From assembly GCF_030812255.1 (NCBI RefSeq), contig NZ_JAUSSH010000001.1:1-64000 (forward strand): a stretch of DNA of 64,000 bases, given 5' to 3'. Origin of the DNA: Paeniglutamicibacter psychrophenolicus (lineage in GTDB: Bacteria > Actinomycetota > Actinomycetes > Actinomycetales > Micrococcaceae). This document shows, piece by piece, positions 25,569 to 33,778 of the stretch. Below the pieces are notes generated by a model that was given only the letters and a program-made list of their open reading frames with translations, was not told where the DNA came from and made no database searches. A program made the position numbers and the translations under genes. The first letter of the stretch is position 1; each line of letters begins with the position of its first letter.

Positions 25569-26612
25569 TCAGGTCCCGAGCGTGGAACCGCGCACCATGA
25601 GCGTGCTCTCGAGGGTGACCTGCTGCGTTTGGAGTTCCTCGCCGTCAATCAGCCGCAGCAGCTGCTCGGCGGCCCTCCGGCCCAACAGCTCGCCGGGCAG
25701 GTTCACGCTGGTCAGGGACGGGGAGCTGGTTCTCGAGTAGGGCAGGTCGTCGAAGCCTGTCACGGCGAGTTCGCCGGGGATCGAGATCCCCGCGGCACGC
25801 GCCTCCTGCAGGATTCCGTAGGCGTGGGTATCGGTGGCGCAGACGACCGCGGTGACCCCTGCTTTCTTCCAGCGGGGCCAGGCCGCGGCAAACGCATCTG
25901 CGGCCAGCCCCACGTTGATGGTGGTGGCGGCCAGTGCGCCGGCGGGGATTTCCATGCCGAGTTCGGCGGCGGTTTCAAGGAATGCCGTGCGGCGCAGCTC
26001 GAAGGTGGCGGTGCCGGTGGTGCCGTCGAGGTACGCGACCTTCCGGTGGCCGGCCGCGGCCAGGTGCCCGGCCACCAGTCGCGCGCCGTGGGCGACATCG
26101 AGGTTCACCGCCGGGACCTCCGGGCCGAAGCCGGGGGCGTCGAGCAGCACCAGCGGGCCGGGGGCCGAAAGCTCCTCAAGGAACGAGAGTTCGGGAGCGT
26201 CGACCAGCAGGCCGGCCGGGCGCAGGCCCAGTAGCCGGCGGGTGTCATCGGCGCTGGGCAGCTGGCCGGCATCGGTGACGGAGAGCAGCAACTGGTACTT
26301 GGAACCCAGCGCGGAGCGCACCCCGGCAATGACCGTGGCAAAGAACGGGTTGGAGATGTCAGGCGCCACCATGATCACGGTGTTGCTCACGCCCCTGGCC
26401 AGCGAGCTTCCGATGCCGTCCACCACGTAGCCCAGCGCGCGGATGGCCTCGCGGACCTTGGCCTCGTTGGTGGTCGAGACCCGGCCACTGGCCTTGCCAT
26501 TGGCCACCAGGGACACCGTCGCGGTGGAAACTCCCGCCCGCTCGGCCACCATGGCGGCCGTGACCCGTCGTCGGCTCGGTGGGGTGGGCCGCGGCTTTTG
26601 GGTCGAATGCAT
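25569..26612 (-). CDS. LacI-family repressor of the nucleoside operon
   Basis: The 347-aa regulator has its helix-turn-helix at VTAAMVAERAGVSTATVSLV (residues 17-36), preceded by a Pro/Arg-rich leader, and a sugar-binding-like domain (VIMVAPDISNPFFATVIAGV onward, with VTGFDDLPYSRTSSPSLTSV near the end). It is divergent from the nucleoside hydrolase-MFS-ribokinase genes and two LacI-type palindromes lie in the gap, so it should repress both itself and that operon. A ribonucleoside or ribose is the likely inducer, which is inference. At LacI position 22 it has Leu rather than the usual Arg. Confidence 0.9.
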   Translation of the reverse strand: MHSTQKPRPTPPSRRRVTAAMVAERAGVSTATVSLVANGKASGRVSTTNEAKVREAIRALGYVVDGIGSSLARGVSNTVIMVAPDISNPFFATVIAGVRSALGSKYQLLLSVTDAGQLPSADDTRRLLGLRPAGLLVDAPELSFLEELSAPGPLVLLDAPGFGPEVPAVNLDVAHGARLVAGHLAAAGHRKVAYLDGTTGTATFELRRTAFLETAAELGMEIPAGALAATTINVGLAADAFAAAWPRWKKAGVTAVVCATDTHAYGILQEARAAGISIPGELAVTGFDDLPYSRTSSPSLTSVNLPGELLGRRAAEQLLRLIDGEELQTQQVTLESTLMVRGSTLGT

Positions 26613-26656
26613 GGCTTTTATCTTAGTCGAGGACCGGGCTCCGTGACCCGCTTGGG

Positions 26657-26670
26657 GTCAAGCGTTTGAC
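26657..26670. promoter_or_regulatory. LacI-type operator A of the nucleoside operon
   Basis: GTCAAGCGTTTGAC is a 14-bp palindrome with one imperfect central pair. It lies 45 bases before the repressor gene's start and includes TTGACT, a possible -35 element for the plus-strand operon. Confidence 0.82.
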
Positions 26671-26691
26671 TAGGGTATTCCCGGGCGACTA

Positions 26692-26705
26692 GTTAAGCGT
26701 TTGAC
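26692..26705. promoter_or_regulatory. LacI-type operator B of the nucleoside operon
   Basis: GTTAAGCGTTTGAC repeats operator A with one change, 35 bp centre to centre. The two sites frame the likely promoter (TTGACT, 18 bases, TAGTTA). Confidence 0.82.
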
Positions 26706-26806
26706 GTGCGGGTGGCAAAGGTGCCAGAATTCCGGTGAAACAGCATTTCCTGTCCACGGCCGCAAAACCGCGGGCAGGAGTATCCCCGAAGATGTGGAGA
26801 ACGACA

Positions 26807-27787
26807 ATGGGTGCACCCATCGCTACAACCGAGCCGCGGAAGATCATCCTGGACTGCGATCCGGGACATGACGACGCCGTTGCCATCCTGCTGGCGCACG
26901 GCAGCCCCGCCATCGAGCTGCTTGCAGTCACCACCGTGGTCGGCAACCAGACCCTGGCCAAGGTCACCAAGAACGCCCTGTCGGTGGGAACCATCGCCGG
27001 CATCACCGGCGTTCCCTTCGCCGCGGGCTGCGACCGCCCGCTGGTGCGCACCATCGAAAACGCCCCCGACATCCACGGCGAATCCGGCATGGACGGACCC
27101 GTGCAGCCCGAGTCCGCGATCGAGCTGGATCCACGCCACGCTGTCGACCTGATCATCGACACCATCATGGCCCACGAACCGGGCACCGTCACCCTGGTCC
27201 CCACCGGCGGGCTGACCAACATCGCGATGGCCGCCCGCAAGGAGCCGCGCATCGTCGAGCGCGTGAAGGAAGTCGTCCTCATGGGCGGCGGCTACCACGT
27301 CGGCAACTGGAGCGCCGTGGCCGAATTCAACATCATCATCGACCCCGAGGCCGCACACATCGTCTTCAACGAGAAGTGGCCGGTCGTCATGGTCGGGCTC
27401 GACCTGACGCACCAGGCGCTGGCCACCGACGAGGTTGTCGCGCAGATCGAGGCAGTGGGCACAGGCCCGGCCAGGTTCGTGCGCGAACTCATGGACTTCT
27501 TCAAGGCGACCTACAAGGACGCCCAGGGCTTCGACTTCCCGCCGGTCCACGACCCCTGCGCCGTGGCCTACGTGATCGACCCGACCATTGTCACCACCCG
27601 CAAGGTGCCGGTGAACATCGAACTGCAGGGCACCTTGACCCTGGGCATGACGGTGGCAGACTTCCGCGCCCCGGCCCCGGCCGACTGCCACACCTCCGTG
27701 GCCGTGGACCTTGACCACGAGCGTTTCTGGAACCTGGTGACCGATGCGCTGGTGCGCATCGGCGAAGTCGAGCTCGCCGCCGTATGA
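26807..27787 (+). CDS. Nucleoside hydrolase (IunH/RihA-like)
   Basis: The 326-aa enzyme cleaves ribonucleosides to ribose and base. The calcium- and ribose-binding signature LDCDPGHDDAVA (residues 15-26) supplies the conserved aspartates, VPTGGLTNIA and VVLMGGGYHVGNWSAVAEFNI form the active-site loops, and VHDPCAVAYVI gives the last metal ligand. ATG 26807 has GGAGA six bases upstream; the open frame back to 26735 would overlap the leader. The 4-base ATGA overlap with the transporter gene and the ribokinase that follows make a complete uptake-cleavage-phosphorylation unit. Confidence 0.93.
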   Translation: MGAPIATTEPRKIILDCDPGHDDAVAILLAHGSPAIELLAVTTVVGNQTLAKVTKNALSVGTIAGITGVPFAAGCDRPLVRTIENAPDIHGESGMDGPVQPESAIELDPRHAVDLIIDTIMAHEPGTVTLVPTGGLTNIAMAARKEPRIVERVKEVVLMGGGYHVGNWSAVAEFNIIIDPEAAHIVFNEKWPVVMVGLDLTHQALATDEVVAQIEAVGTGPARFVRELMDFFKATYKDAQGFDFPPVHDPCAVAYVIDPTIVTTRKVPVNIELQGTLTLGMTVADFRAPAPADCHTSVAVDLDHERFWNLVTDALVRIGEVELAAV

Positions 27788-29205
27788 GCACGCTGACCGA
27801 AAAAGCCACCGGCACCCGCGGCGGCGCCGCGGCGTTGACCGCCGCCCTGCTCACCGCCTGCGTGGCGTTCCAGCTCAATGCCTCGATGCTCAGCCCCGCG
27901 CTGGTCACCATGGGCGAGGAACTGGGCACCGACCAGGCCGCCATCGGCCTGTCGCAGACCTGGTTCTTCACCACCGCGGCCCTGTTCTCGCTGTTCCTGC
28001 CCCGGCTTTCGGACGTCGTGGGCCGCAGGCGCATCCTGGTCATCATGATGCTGCTGACCGCCGTCGGCTCCGTCGTCGCGGCGCTGGCCCCGAACATCGG
28101 CTGGCTCTTCGCCGGACGCATCATCCAGGGAATCTCCGGGCCCACGGTCCCGCTGGCCCTGCTGATGCTGCGCAGTGCCGTGCCCAACCCGCGCCGCTAC
28201 GGCACCCTCATGGGCCTGATTCTCGCCGTCAACGGCGGGGTCGCCGGCGTCGATTCCTTCCTCGGCGGCTACCTGGCCGAGAACCACGGCTTCCGCTCGA
28301 TCTTCTGGTTCATGGTCGTCCTGGCGGTGCTTGCCGCCGCAGCGGTGGCACTGCTGACCCGCGAGTCCAAGCCGCAGGCCGGCACCAAGATGGACTGGCT
28401 CGGGGTGTTCTTCATCGTGGTGGCCGTCGGCGCGCTGCTCACGGCCCTGAACGAGGCCGCCAAGCTGGTCTCGGGCTTCGACCCGGCCACCGTCATCCTG
28501 TCGCTGGTCCTGCTGGCCGTGTCCGCCGCGGCGTTCTACGGCTTCTGGTCCACCGAGAAGCGCGTGGCCGAGCCCATGGTGCAGCTCGAGCACCTGCGCC
28601 AGCGCGCCACCTGGGCCCCGCTGCTGACCACCGTGCTGACCATGACCGGCATCTTCGCGGTCATCAACGGCATCGTCCCGGCCTACGTGCAGGCAGCCGG
28701 CCCCGGCTTCGGCGTCGGCCCCACACAGACCGCGCTGCTGATCCTGACCCCGTACGCGCTGCTGGGCTGGATCTTCGGACCCGTCAGCGGACGCCTGGCC
28801 CCGGTCTGGGGCTATACCTTGGTGCTGCGCATCGGCATGCTCGGCTCCGTGGCCGCGCTGCTGGTCATCGTGTTCTTCGGCATGGATTCACTGCCCCTGA
28901 TGGTTGCCGGCACCGCGCTGCTGGGCATCATGTACGCCGGAACCGCCAACATCATGCTCAACGGCCTGGGCGTGGTGCTCTCGCCCAAGGGCAACCCCGG
29001 CTTCCTGCCGGGCATGAACGCCGGTGCCTTCAACCTGGGCGCCGGGCTGAGCTTCCTTGTGCTTCCGGCAGTGCTTGTGGGAACCTCGTCCCTGGGCGAC
29101 CGCGCTTCCTACGTCACCGTGGTGGTGGTCGGCCTGCTCATCACCGTGGCCGCCTTCGCCGCCTCGTTGCTGATCCCCAAGCCCGTCGACGCAGAGGTGA
29201 AGTAG
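27784..29205 (+). CDS. MFS transporter, probable nucleoside importer
   Basis: The 473-aa product is a major facilitator protein with about 14 hydrophobic segments in the drug/H+ antiporter-2-like layout: motif A at FLPRLSDVVGRRRILVI, and ARG-type GRIIQGISGPTVPLALLM. Sequence alone would suggest an exporter family, but translational coupling to the nucleoside hydrolase and the adjoining ribokinase argue for nucleoside or ribose uptake. That assignment is inference from context. Confidence 0.85.
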   Translation: MSTLTEKATGTRGGAAALTAALLTACVAFQLNASMLSPALVTMGEELGTDQAAIGLSQTWFFTTAALFSLFLPRLSDVVGRRRILVIMMLLTAVGSVVAALAPNIGWLFAGRIIQGISGPTVPLALLMLRSAVPNPRRYGTLMGLILAVNGGVAGVDSFLGGYLAENHGFRSIFWFMVVLAVLAAAAVALLTRESKPQAGTKMDWLGVFFIVVAVGALLTALNEAAKLVSGFDPATVILSLVLLAVSAAAFYGFWSTEKRVAEPMVQLEHLRQRATWAPLLTTVLTMTGIFAVINGIVPAYVQAAGPGFGVGPTQTALLILTPYALLGWIFGPVSGRLAPVWGYTLVLRIGMLGSVAALLVIVFFGMDSLPLMVAGTALLGIMYAGTANIMLNGLGVVLSPKGNPGFLPGMNAGAFNLGAGLSFLVLPAVLVGTSSLGDRASYVTVVVVGLLITVAAFAASLLIPKPVDAEVK

Positions 29206-30177
29206 TTGGATACCCAAGCCCCGGACCACCAGCCCGGCAAGATCGTGGTGGTCGGCTCGCTGAACGCGGACCTGACCATCTACACCGAACGCCTGCCGGA
29301 GCCGGGGGAGACCCTGCATGGTGAGGGCTTCACGGTGAACCCCGGCGGCAAGAGCGCCAACCAGGCCGTTGCCGCCGGCAAGCTCGGGGCCGACGTCGCC
29401 CTGGTGGGTGCCGTGGGCCGGGACGCCAATGGCACCATGCTGCTCGAATCCTGCACTGAGGCCGGCGTGGACATGTCGCACGTGCGCCGGGTGCCGGGCG
29501 TGGAGACCGGTGTCGCGGTGGTGACCGTGGACTCCTCCGCGGAGAACACCATCGTGATTTCCGCCGGCGCCAACGGGACCCTGTCCCCGGAAGACGTCGC
29601 GGCCGCCGGCTCCGCCTTCGAGGGCGCCGCGGTGCTGTGCCTGTGCCTGGAGGTGGGACTGGACACCGTCGAGGCCGCGGCCCAGGCCGGAGCGGACGCC
29701 GGGGCCACGGTGCTGCTGAACCTCTCCCCGTACGCACCCATCAGCCCAGGCCTTGCGGCCCTTTCCGACGTCCTGCTGGTCAACGCGCACGAGGCCTCCC
29801 AGTTCCTGGACGGGGAGCAAATCCCTGGGCCCGAGGCCGAGGCCTCGGCCTGGGCACCGGTATTGGAGCACCTGGTGGCCCGCGGTCTGCCCAGCGCCGT
29901 GGTGACCCTCGGTGCCGAAGGTTCGGTGGTGCTGGATTCCAGGGCGGAAGCCGGGGCACGCATCGTGCGGATCGCCCCGACCCGCGTGGACGCGGTGGAC
30001 ACCACCGGTGCCGGCGATGCCTTCACCGGCGGGCTGGCCGCACGACTGGCCGCCGGCGTCCCGCTGGCCGAGGCCGCCGCCTTCGCCTCGGTGGGCGCCG
30101 CGCTGGCGGCCACCAAGAAGGGCACGCAGGCCGCCTACCCGGCTGCCGCCGAGGTGTTTGCCAAGCTCAACGCCTAG
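29206..30177 (+). CDS. rbsK: Ribokinase (PfkB family)
   Basis: The 323-aa kinase starts at TTG 29206, immediately after the transporter's stop codon, with GAGGTGAAG just upstream. Ribokinase motifs are clear: VVGSLNADLTIYTERLPEPG, GGKSANQAVAAGKLGADVALVG split across residues 46-67, and the phosphate-binding end DTTGAGDAFTGGLAARL with the catalytic Asp. It should phosphorylate ribose released by the hydrolase so that it enters the pentose phosphate pathway. Confidence 0.92.
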   Translation: MDTQAPDHQPGKIVVVGSLNADLTIYTERLPEPGETLHGEGFTVNPGGKSANQAVAAGKLGADVALVGAVGRDANGTMLLESCTEAGVDMSHVRRVPGVETGVAVVTVDSSAENTIVISAGANGTLSPEDVAAAGSAFEGAAVLCLCLEVGLDTVEAAAQAGADAGATVLLNLSPYAPISPGLAALSDVLLVNAHEASQFLDGEQIPGPEAEASAWAPVLEHLVARGLPSAVVTLGAEGSVVLDSRAEAGARIVRIAPTRVDAVDTTGAGDAFTGGLAARLAAGVPLAEAAAFASVGAALAATKKGTQAAYPAAAEVFAKLNA

Positions 30178-30194
30178 CCTGTTCCCGGCCCGAT

Positions 30195-30234
30195 TGCCCG
30201 GCCCGTTCCCGATCCCCCGGGAGCGGGCCGGGCA
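30195..30234 (+). terminator. GC-rich hairpin after ribokinase
   Basis: An 11-bp perfect stem (TGCCCGGCCCG / CGGGCCGGGCA) lies 17 bases after the ribokinase stop. A run of A follows instead of T, so it is not a classical terminator in this direction; it stacks with the next hairpin. Confidence 0.6.
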
Positions 30235-30242
30235 AAAACCAT

Positions 30243-30286
30243 GCGCCAGGTCCCTCCCGGTCCCTTCCCCGGGAGGGCCCTGGCGC
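30243..30286. terminator. Bidirectional terminator between convergent genes
   Basis: GCGCCAGG and CCTGGCGC close a long stem with an inner CCTCCCGG/CCGGGAGG helix, followed by TTGTG on the plus strand. It lies between ribokinase and the minus-strand lipoprotein gene. Confidence 0.75.
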
Positions 30287-30306
30287 TTGTGCGTTGCGGC
30301 AGGGGC

Positions 30307-30738
30307 TCAGTCCAGGACCATTGTCCTGGCGTCAGGGCCATCCGAGTAGTGCAGGGCCAGGGTGACCGGGCGCCGGGTGACGGATTCGGGCACTTCCAGC
30401 TCGTGCGTGGTCGGCGCCATGTCGGCGGTGCACGGACCGGACCCGCCGGAAGACTCCACGCGCAGCTCGATAGCGTCGGAACCCCTCGCATCCATCCGCG
30501 TCACCACCGCCGGGCAGGACGAACTGCCCCACGTGACCAGCGCTAAGCGGGATCCGGCCTGGAGCCAGAAGGCGGCCGGTTCGCCGAGTTCCAGGTTCTC
30601 GAGCTGGGCCTGGGTCAGTGAACCAGGAAACTCGGGAGCGGTGCGCTCCGCCACGCTCACCGGCGCCGCGCAGCCGGCCAGCAACAGGGCAACCAGCATG
30701 ACGGAAACTATCCCGGGTCCGCGTAGTGCCTTCTTCAT
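30307..30738 (-). CDS. Hypothetical lipoprotein (143 aa)
   Basis: The protein begins MKKALRGPGIVSVMLVALLL and has a lipobox LLAGC with Cys23, so it is exported and lipid-anchored. Two further cysteines (SSSCPAV and SGPCTAD) may form a disulphide in a small beta-rich domain. Start ATG 30738 has AAAGGTGG upstream. I do not recognise the family. It lies 27 bases after a membrane-protein gene on the same strand, so the two are likely co-transcribed. Confidence 0.8.
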   Translation of the reverse strand: MKKALRGPGIVSVMLVALLLAGCAAPVSVAERTAPEFPGSLTQAQLENLELGEPAAFWLQAGSRLALVTWGSSSCPAVVTRMDARGSDAIELRVESSGGSGPCTADMAPTTHELEVPESVTRRPVTLALHYSDGPDARTMVLD

Positions 30739-30765
30739 GGGGGTTCCACCTTTCACTGAGCCTGC

Positions 30766-31383
30766 TCAGCGCAGCGGCACCGCCGCGCCTTCCAGGGTGA
30801 TGGTGCCGCGCCCGCGCACGCCCTTGAAGCCGTATTCGCCCCAGCGTACCGACTGCGACTGCTGATGGTCCACGGCGTTCCAGTCCCAGCCGAGTACCGC
30901 GGGGGAGTCATGGCCGCATTGCGGCGGATAGGACTCCATGACGGTCATGCAGTACACCGGACCGCTTCCGTTATCCAGCACCATGCCGGCGAACGCCCGC
31001 TCGGGCGCGGGCGAAAGCGCGATGAGCAGCGCGAGGACCGCAAGCACCAGCGCCACCGGCGTCATCACGTAGCGCTCCGGCTTGGACCGGGAGATCGCAT
31101 TCATCGCCACCCCAAGGGCCAGGTAGGCGAACACGACCCAGATGCCGACCCGGGAGAACCCGGCGGGGAACAACTCGATGGCACCCGCCCGGTCCAGGGC
31201 GAGCAACGCGATGAACCCGTAGACCAGCACGGAGAACACCGAAGCGATCCGGAGGGGAAGCGGCAGCGAATCCGGATGCCGCCCGCCCCACGCAAACCGG
31301 CCCCACGGGGCACCAAACGCCAGTGCCAGCTGGAAGAGTGCCAGCAGTGCGAGCACTGCGGTGAATCCGACGGCGGTCCTCAT
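30766..31383 (-). CDS. Membrane protein with C-terminal extracytoplasmic domain (205 aa)
   Basis: From ATG 31383 the frame encodes four hydrophobic segments (about 3-23, 47-67, 78-98, 110-127), then a 75-residue soluble tail with two cysteines (VYCMTVM and PQCGHD). An in-phase open frame continues far upstream but overlaps the divergent glycosyltransferase gene and has no protein-like composition, so it is not used. Family unknown. It pairs with the lipoprotein gene directly downstream. Confidence 0.75.
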   Translation of the reverse strand: MRTAVGFTAVLALLALFQLALAFGAPWGRFAWGGRHPDSLPLPLRIASVFSVLVYGFIALLALDRAGAIELFPAGFSRVGIWVVFAYLALGVAMNAISRSKPERYVMTPVALVLAVLALLIALSPAPERAFAGMVLDNGSGPVYCMTVMESYPPQCGHDSPAVLGWDWNAVDHQQSQSVRWGEYGFKGVRGRGTITLEGAAVPLR

Positions 31384-31530
31384 GCACCGAAGCCTACTCG
31401 GCTCCGGCACTTGGGGATATCGCGAGGCAGCCTTCCGAAGTCCACGGGAGTGTGAACCACGCCCGGAACCGGGAAAAACGGGTACAGGCACGGATGTTGC
31501 ACGCCGTACCCGCGGCGTACCGTGGCTGCC

Positions 31531-32811
31531 ATGAGCGATCCAACAGCAGGGTCCCGGGGCGCAGGACCAACGCCGGAAGCGACCCGCCGGACCTATCTCT
31601 TCGCACTCAAGGACGCCGGCGGCACCGTTCCGCCGGAACTCGGCGTCGCCCGGCGGCTGGCCCGCCGCGGGCATGAGGTCGTGGTGCTCGCCGACGATTC
31701 CATGGAAGACCAGGCGGCTGCTGCCGGGGCCTTGTTCCGTTCCTGGACCGATGGCCACACCGGAGAGGTCCGTGACTGGGCGCTGCACAGCCCGATGGCC
31801 CTGGCCCGCGACATGTTCGAAAACATGATCGGGCACCCGGCCCCGCAGCAGGCCAGTGACACCGCGGAGGCCATCGACGAGGTGCGGCCGGACCTGGTGC
31901 TGGCCTCGTTCTTCGCCTTCGGCGCCATGGTGGGGGCCGAAGCCCGCGGGGTTCCCTTTGACGTGCTGATGTCCAACACCTACCCGCTGCCTGCCAAGGG
32001 CATGCCGCAGGTCGGCACCGGCTTCACCCCTGCGAAGGGGCCGCTGGGTGCACTGCGCGACCGCGTGACGTCCTTCGGCGGCGCCAGGCTGGCCGACAGG
32101 TTCGCGCTTGCCCCGTTGAACGAGCTGCGTGCCGCTCACGGGCTGGCCCCGGTGGCCAACACGTGGGCCCAGGTGCATCGTGCCAGGCGCCAGCTGATCC
32201 TCACCTCCTCGGCCTTTGACTTCCCCGCCGAGCTTCCGGCCAACGCCCGCTACGTGGGACCGATCCTCGATGACCCGGACTGGACCTCCAACGCCCCGTG
32301 GGCCCCGCCCGCAGGCGAGGAGCCGCTGGTCCTGGTGGCCATGTCCTCGACGTTCCAGAACCACGTGCAATGCATGCAACGCATCGTGGACGCGCTCGGG
32401 AGCCTGCCGGTGCGCGGGCTGGTGACCACCGGCCCCGCAGTCGACCCCGGACAGATCCATGCGCCGGCCAACGTGGCGGTGGTTGCCGCCGCACCCCACC
32501 ACCAGGCCATGGCTCGGGCCAGCCTGGTCATCACCCATGGAGGGCACGGCACCGTGGTCAAGGCGCTGGCGGCGGGGGTGCCGCTGGTCATCCTGCATCA
32601 CGGCCGCGACCAGTCCGGAAACGCCATCCGCGTCACCTCGCGGGGCGCCGGTGTCGCAGTGTCCCGCCGTGCCTCGGCCGGCACCATCGCCCGGGCCATC
32701 ACCACGGTCTCGGGAAACGACGACTACCGCCTCCGTGCCCGGCGGCTCGGTATGGCCATCGCCCGCGATGCGGCCGACGAGTCGCTTCTGCTCGAGGAAT
32801 TGGAATGGTGA
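31531..32811 (+). CDS. GT1-family (UGT/MGT-like) glycosyltransferase
   Basis: The 426-aa product has the GT-B fold of UDP-dependent glycosyltransferases acting on small lipophilic acceptors. The N-lobe opens with TYLFALKDAGGTVPPELGVARRL and the C-lobe contains VLVAMSSTFQNH and the donor-binding signature PHHQAMARASLVITHGGHGT with GVPLVILHHGRDQ. Macrolide or sterol glycosyltransferases are the closest kind; no acceptor can be inferred. ATG 31531 lacks a clear ribosome binding site, and ATG 31522 is equally possible. It is divergent from the membrane-protein gene. Confidence 0.87.
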   Translation: MSDPTAGSRGAGPTPEATRRTYLFALKDAGGTVPPELGVARRLARRGHEVVVLADDSMEDQAAAAGALFRSWTDGHTGEVRDWALHSPMALARDMFENMIGHPAPQQASDTAEAIDEVRPDLVLASFFAFGAMVGAEARGVPFDVLMSNTYPLPAKGMPQVGTGFTPAKGPLGALRDRVTSFGGARLADRFALAPLNELRAAHGLAPVANTWAQVHRARRQLILTSSAFDFPAELPANARYVGPILDDPDWTSNAPWAPPAGEEPLVLVAMSSTFQNHVQCMQRIVDALGSLPVRGLVTTGPAVDPGQIHAPANVAVVAAAPHHQAMARASLVITHGGHGTVVKALAAGVPLVILHHGRDQSGNAIRVTSRGAGVAVSRRASAGTIARAITTVSGNDDYRLRARRLGMAIARDAADESLLLEELEW

Positions 32812-33400
32812 ATGCCTTTGGCCGGCCGGATGATTATGTCGCGTTCAACTGACCATCGATTTGTCTATTTAGTACAAATATGCGATAATTAAAGACCTCC
32901 TCAAGGGTTGCTAGAAGAGCGTGAGCCGTCGAATTGATTCGCACAGCCGCTCAAAATCCCATGCGGACCCAGGGGAGGTTTGGACGGTGGTCCCGGGATG
33001 CATTGGTCAAGGCCGGATGCAGCGCTGATGGCAATGCCAACTTATCCCGAGCTCCGCAAACGGCCGCCTGGATCGGGTAACCCCGGGGGTGTGCCGTGCG
33101 ATTCGATGAGGCAAGCCTGCCGGAATTCATTGCCGGCACGTTTCGCTCGCGCATCGATGCGGGTCATCGAGGGCGCGCAGCGGCCAGGCAAGTTGCAGGC
33201 TTGGCCACATGACGAGGACTGTCCGAAACGCAGGAACGCCCCTCCAATGGTGTCGGGGCATGCAACAGAAACAAAGCAAGAAACGGAACGGGCCCAGGGC
33301 TTGACGCCTCCCGGCGACGAGCCCGGCACTTCCGGCGGTTGATAAGAGAAGGGGCAAGAGCCCGTCAAATCGCCGCACTGTCATGAAAGGACGAATCATA
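32812..33400. other. 589-base gap without a recognisable protein gene
   Basis: No frame here has convincing composition or start. The left part is AT-rich and contains a good promoter (see 32861-32889). The remainder is ordinary GC content with several short inverted repeats. It may be a long leader of the 46-aa gene at 33401 or hold a non-coding RNA. Confidence 0.5.
32861..32889 (+). promoter_or_regulatory. Probable housekeeping-sigma promoter
   Basis: TTGTCT and GATAAT are separated by exactly 17 bases in a short AT-rich stretch that also holds a small inverted repeat (ATTTGT / ACAAAT). Transcription would start near 32896, some 500 bases before the next start codon. Confidence 0.6.
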
Positions 33401-33541
33401 ATGACACCAGGTCATGAAGCACTCATCATTACGGCCTTCACGATGATCGGACTACTGAGCGTACTGACCTTTTCGATGGTCGCTCGTTACCGCAAGGCGC
33501 ACAACGAGCATGAAGAACCGGGCGCCGAGCAGGCCGCATAG
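33401..33541 (+). CDS. Small single-span membrane protein (46 aa)
   Basis: ATG 33401 follows AAAGGACGAATCATA, an excellent ribosome binding site. The 46 residues consist of a short polar start, a hydrophobic helix (LIITAFTMIGLLSVLTFSMV, residues 8-27), a basic flank ARYRKAH and an acidic tail, so the C-terminus should be cytosolic. A strong terminator lies 48 bases after the stop. No family recognised; it is a typical short membrane peptide. Confidence 0.8.
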   Translation: MTPGHEALIITAFTMIGLLSVLTFSMVARYRKAHNEHEEPGAEQAA

Positions 33542-33588
33542 GTTTGTGCTTGGCCCGGGAATGAACGGCCCGGGCCAATGCACGGTAC

Positions 33589-33634
33589 AAACGGGTGTGT
33601 CCGCCACTGGATTGGCGGACACACCCGTTTTGTG
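33589..33634 (+). terminator. Strong intrinsic terminator
   Basis: A perfect 18-bp stem (33589-33606 with 33613-33630, six-base loop) ends in GTTTTGTG. It closes the transcript of the 46-aa gene. Confidence 0.92.
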
Positions 33635-33778
33635 TTGGGCCGGTCGTAGGTCCCGGCGGGATGCTCTTGAAGTGCTTGACCAGCTAGTGCTAGCTTGGCG
33701 GCGTGAGCTGAATCTGCAGGACTACCGCCAGCACGATCAATACTCGATCCACGCCATCCAACGATAGGCCCTGCCGTT

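Noticed and set aside
31384-32601. Upstream extension of the membrane-protein frame (minus strand)
   Set aside because: Open only by base composition and antisense to the glycosyltransferase; the real protein begins at ATG 31383.
32980-33342. Possible 120-aa gene in the gap before the 46-aa peptide
   Set aside because: Pro/Arg-rich random composition, no ribosome binding site, no domain; better explained as leader RNA or spacer.
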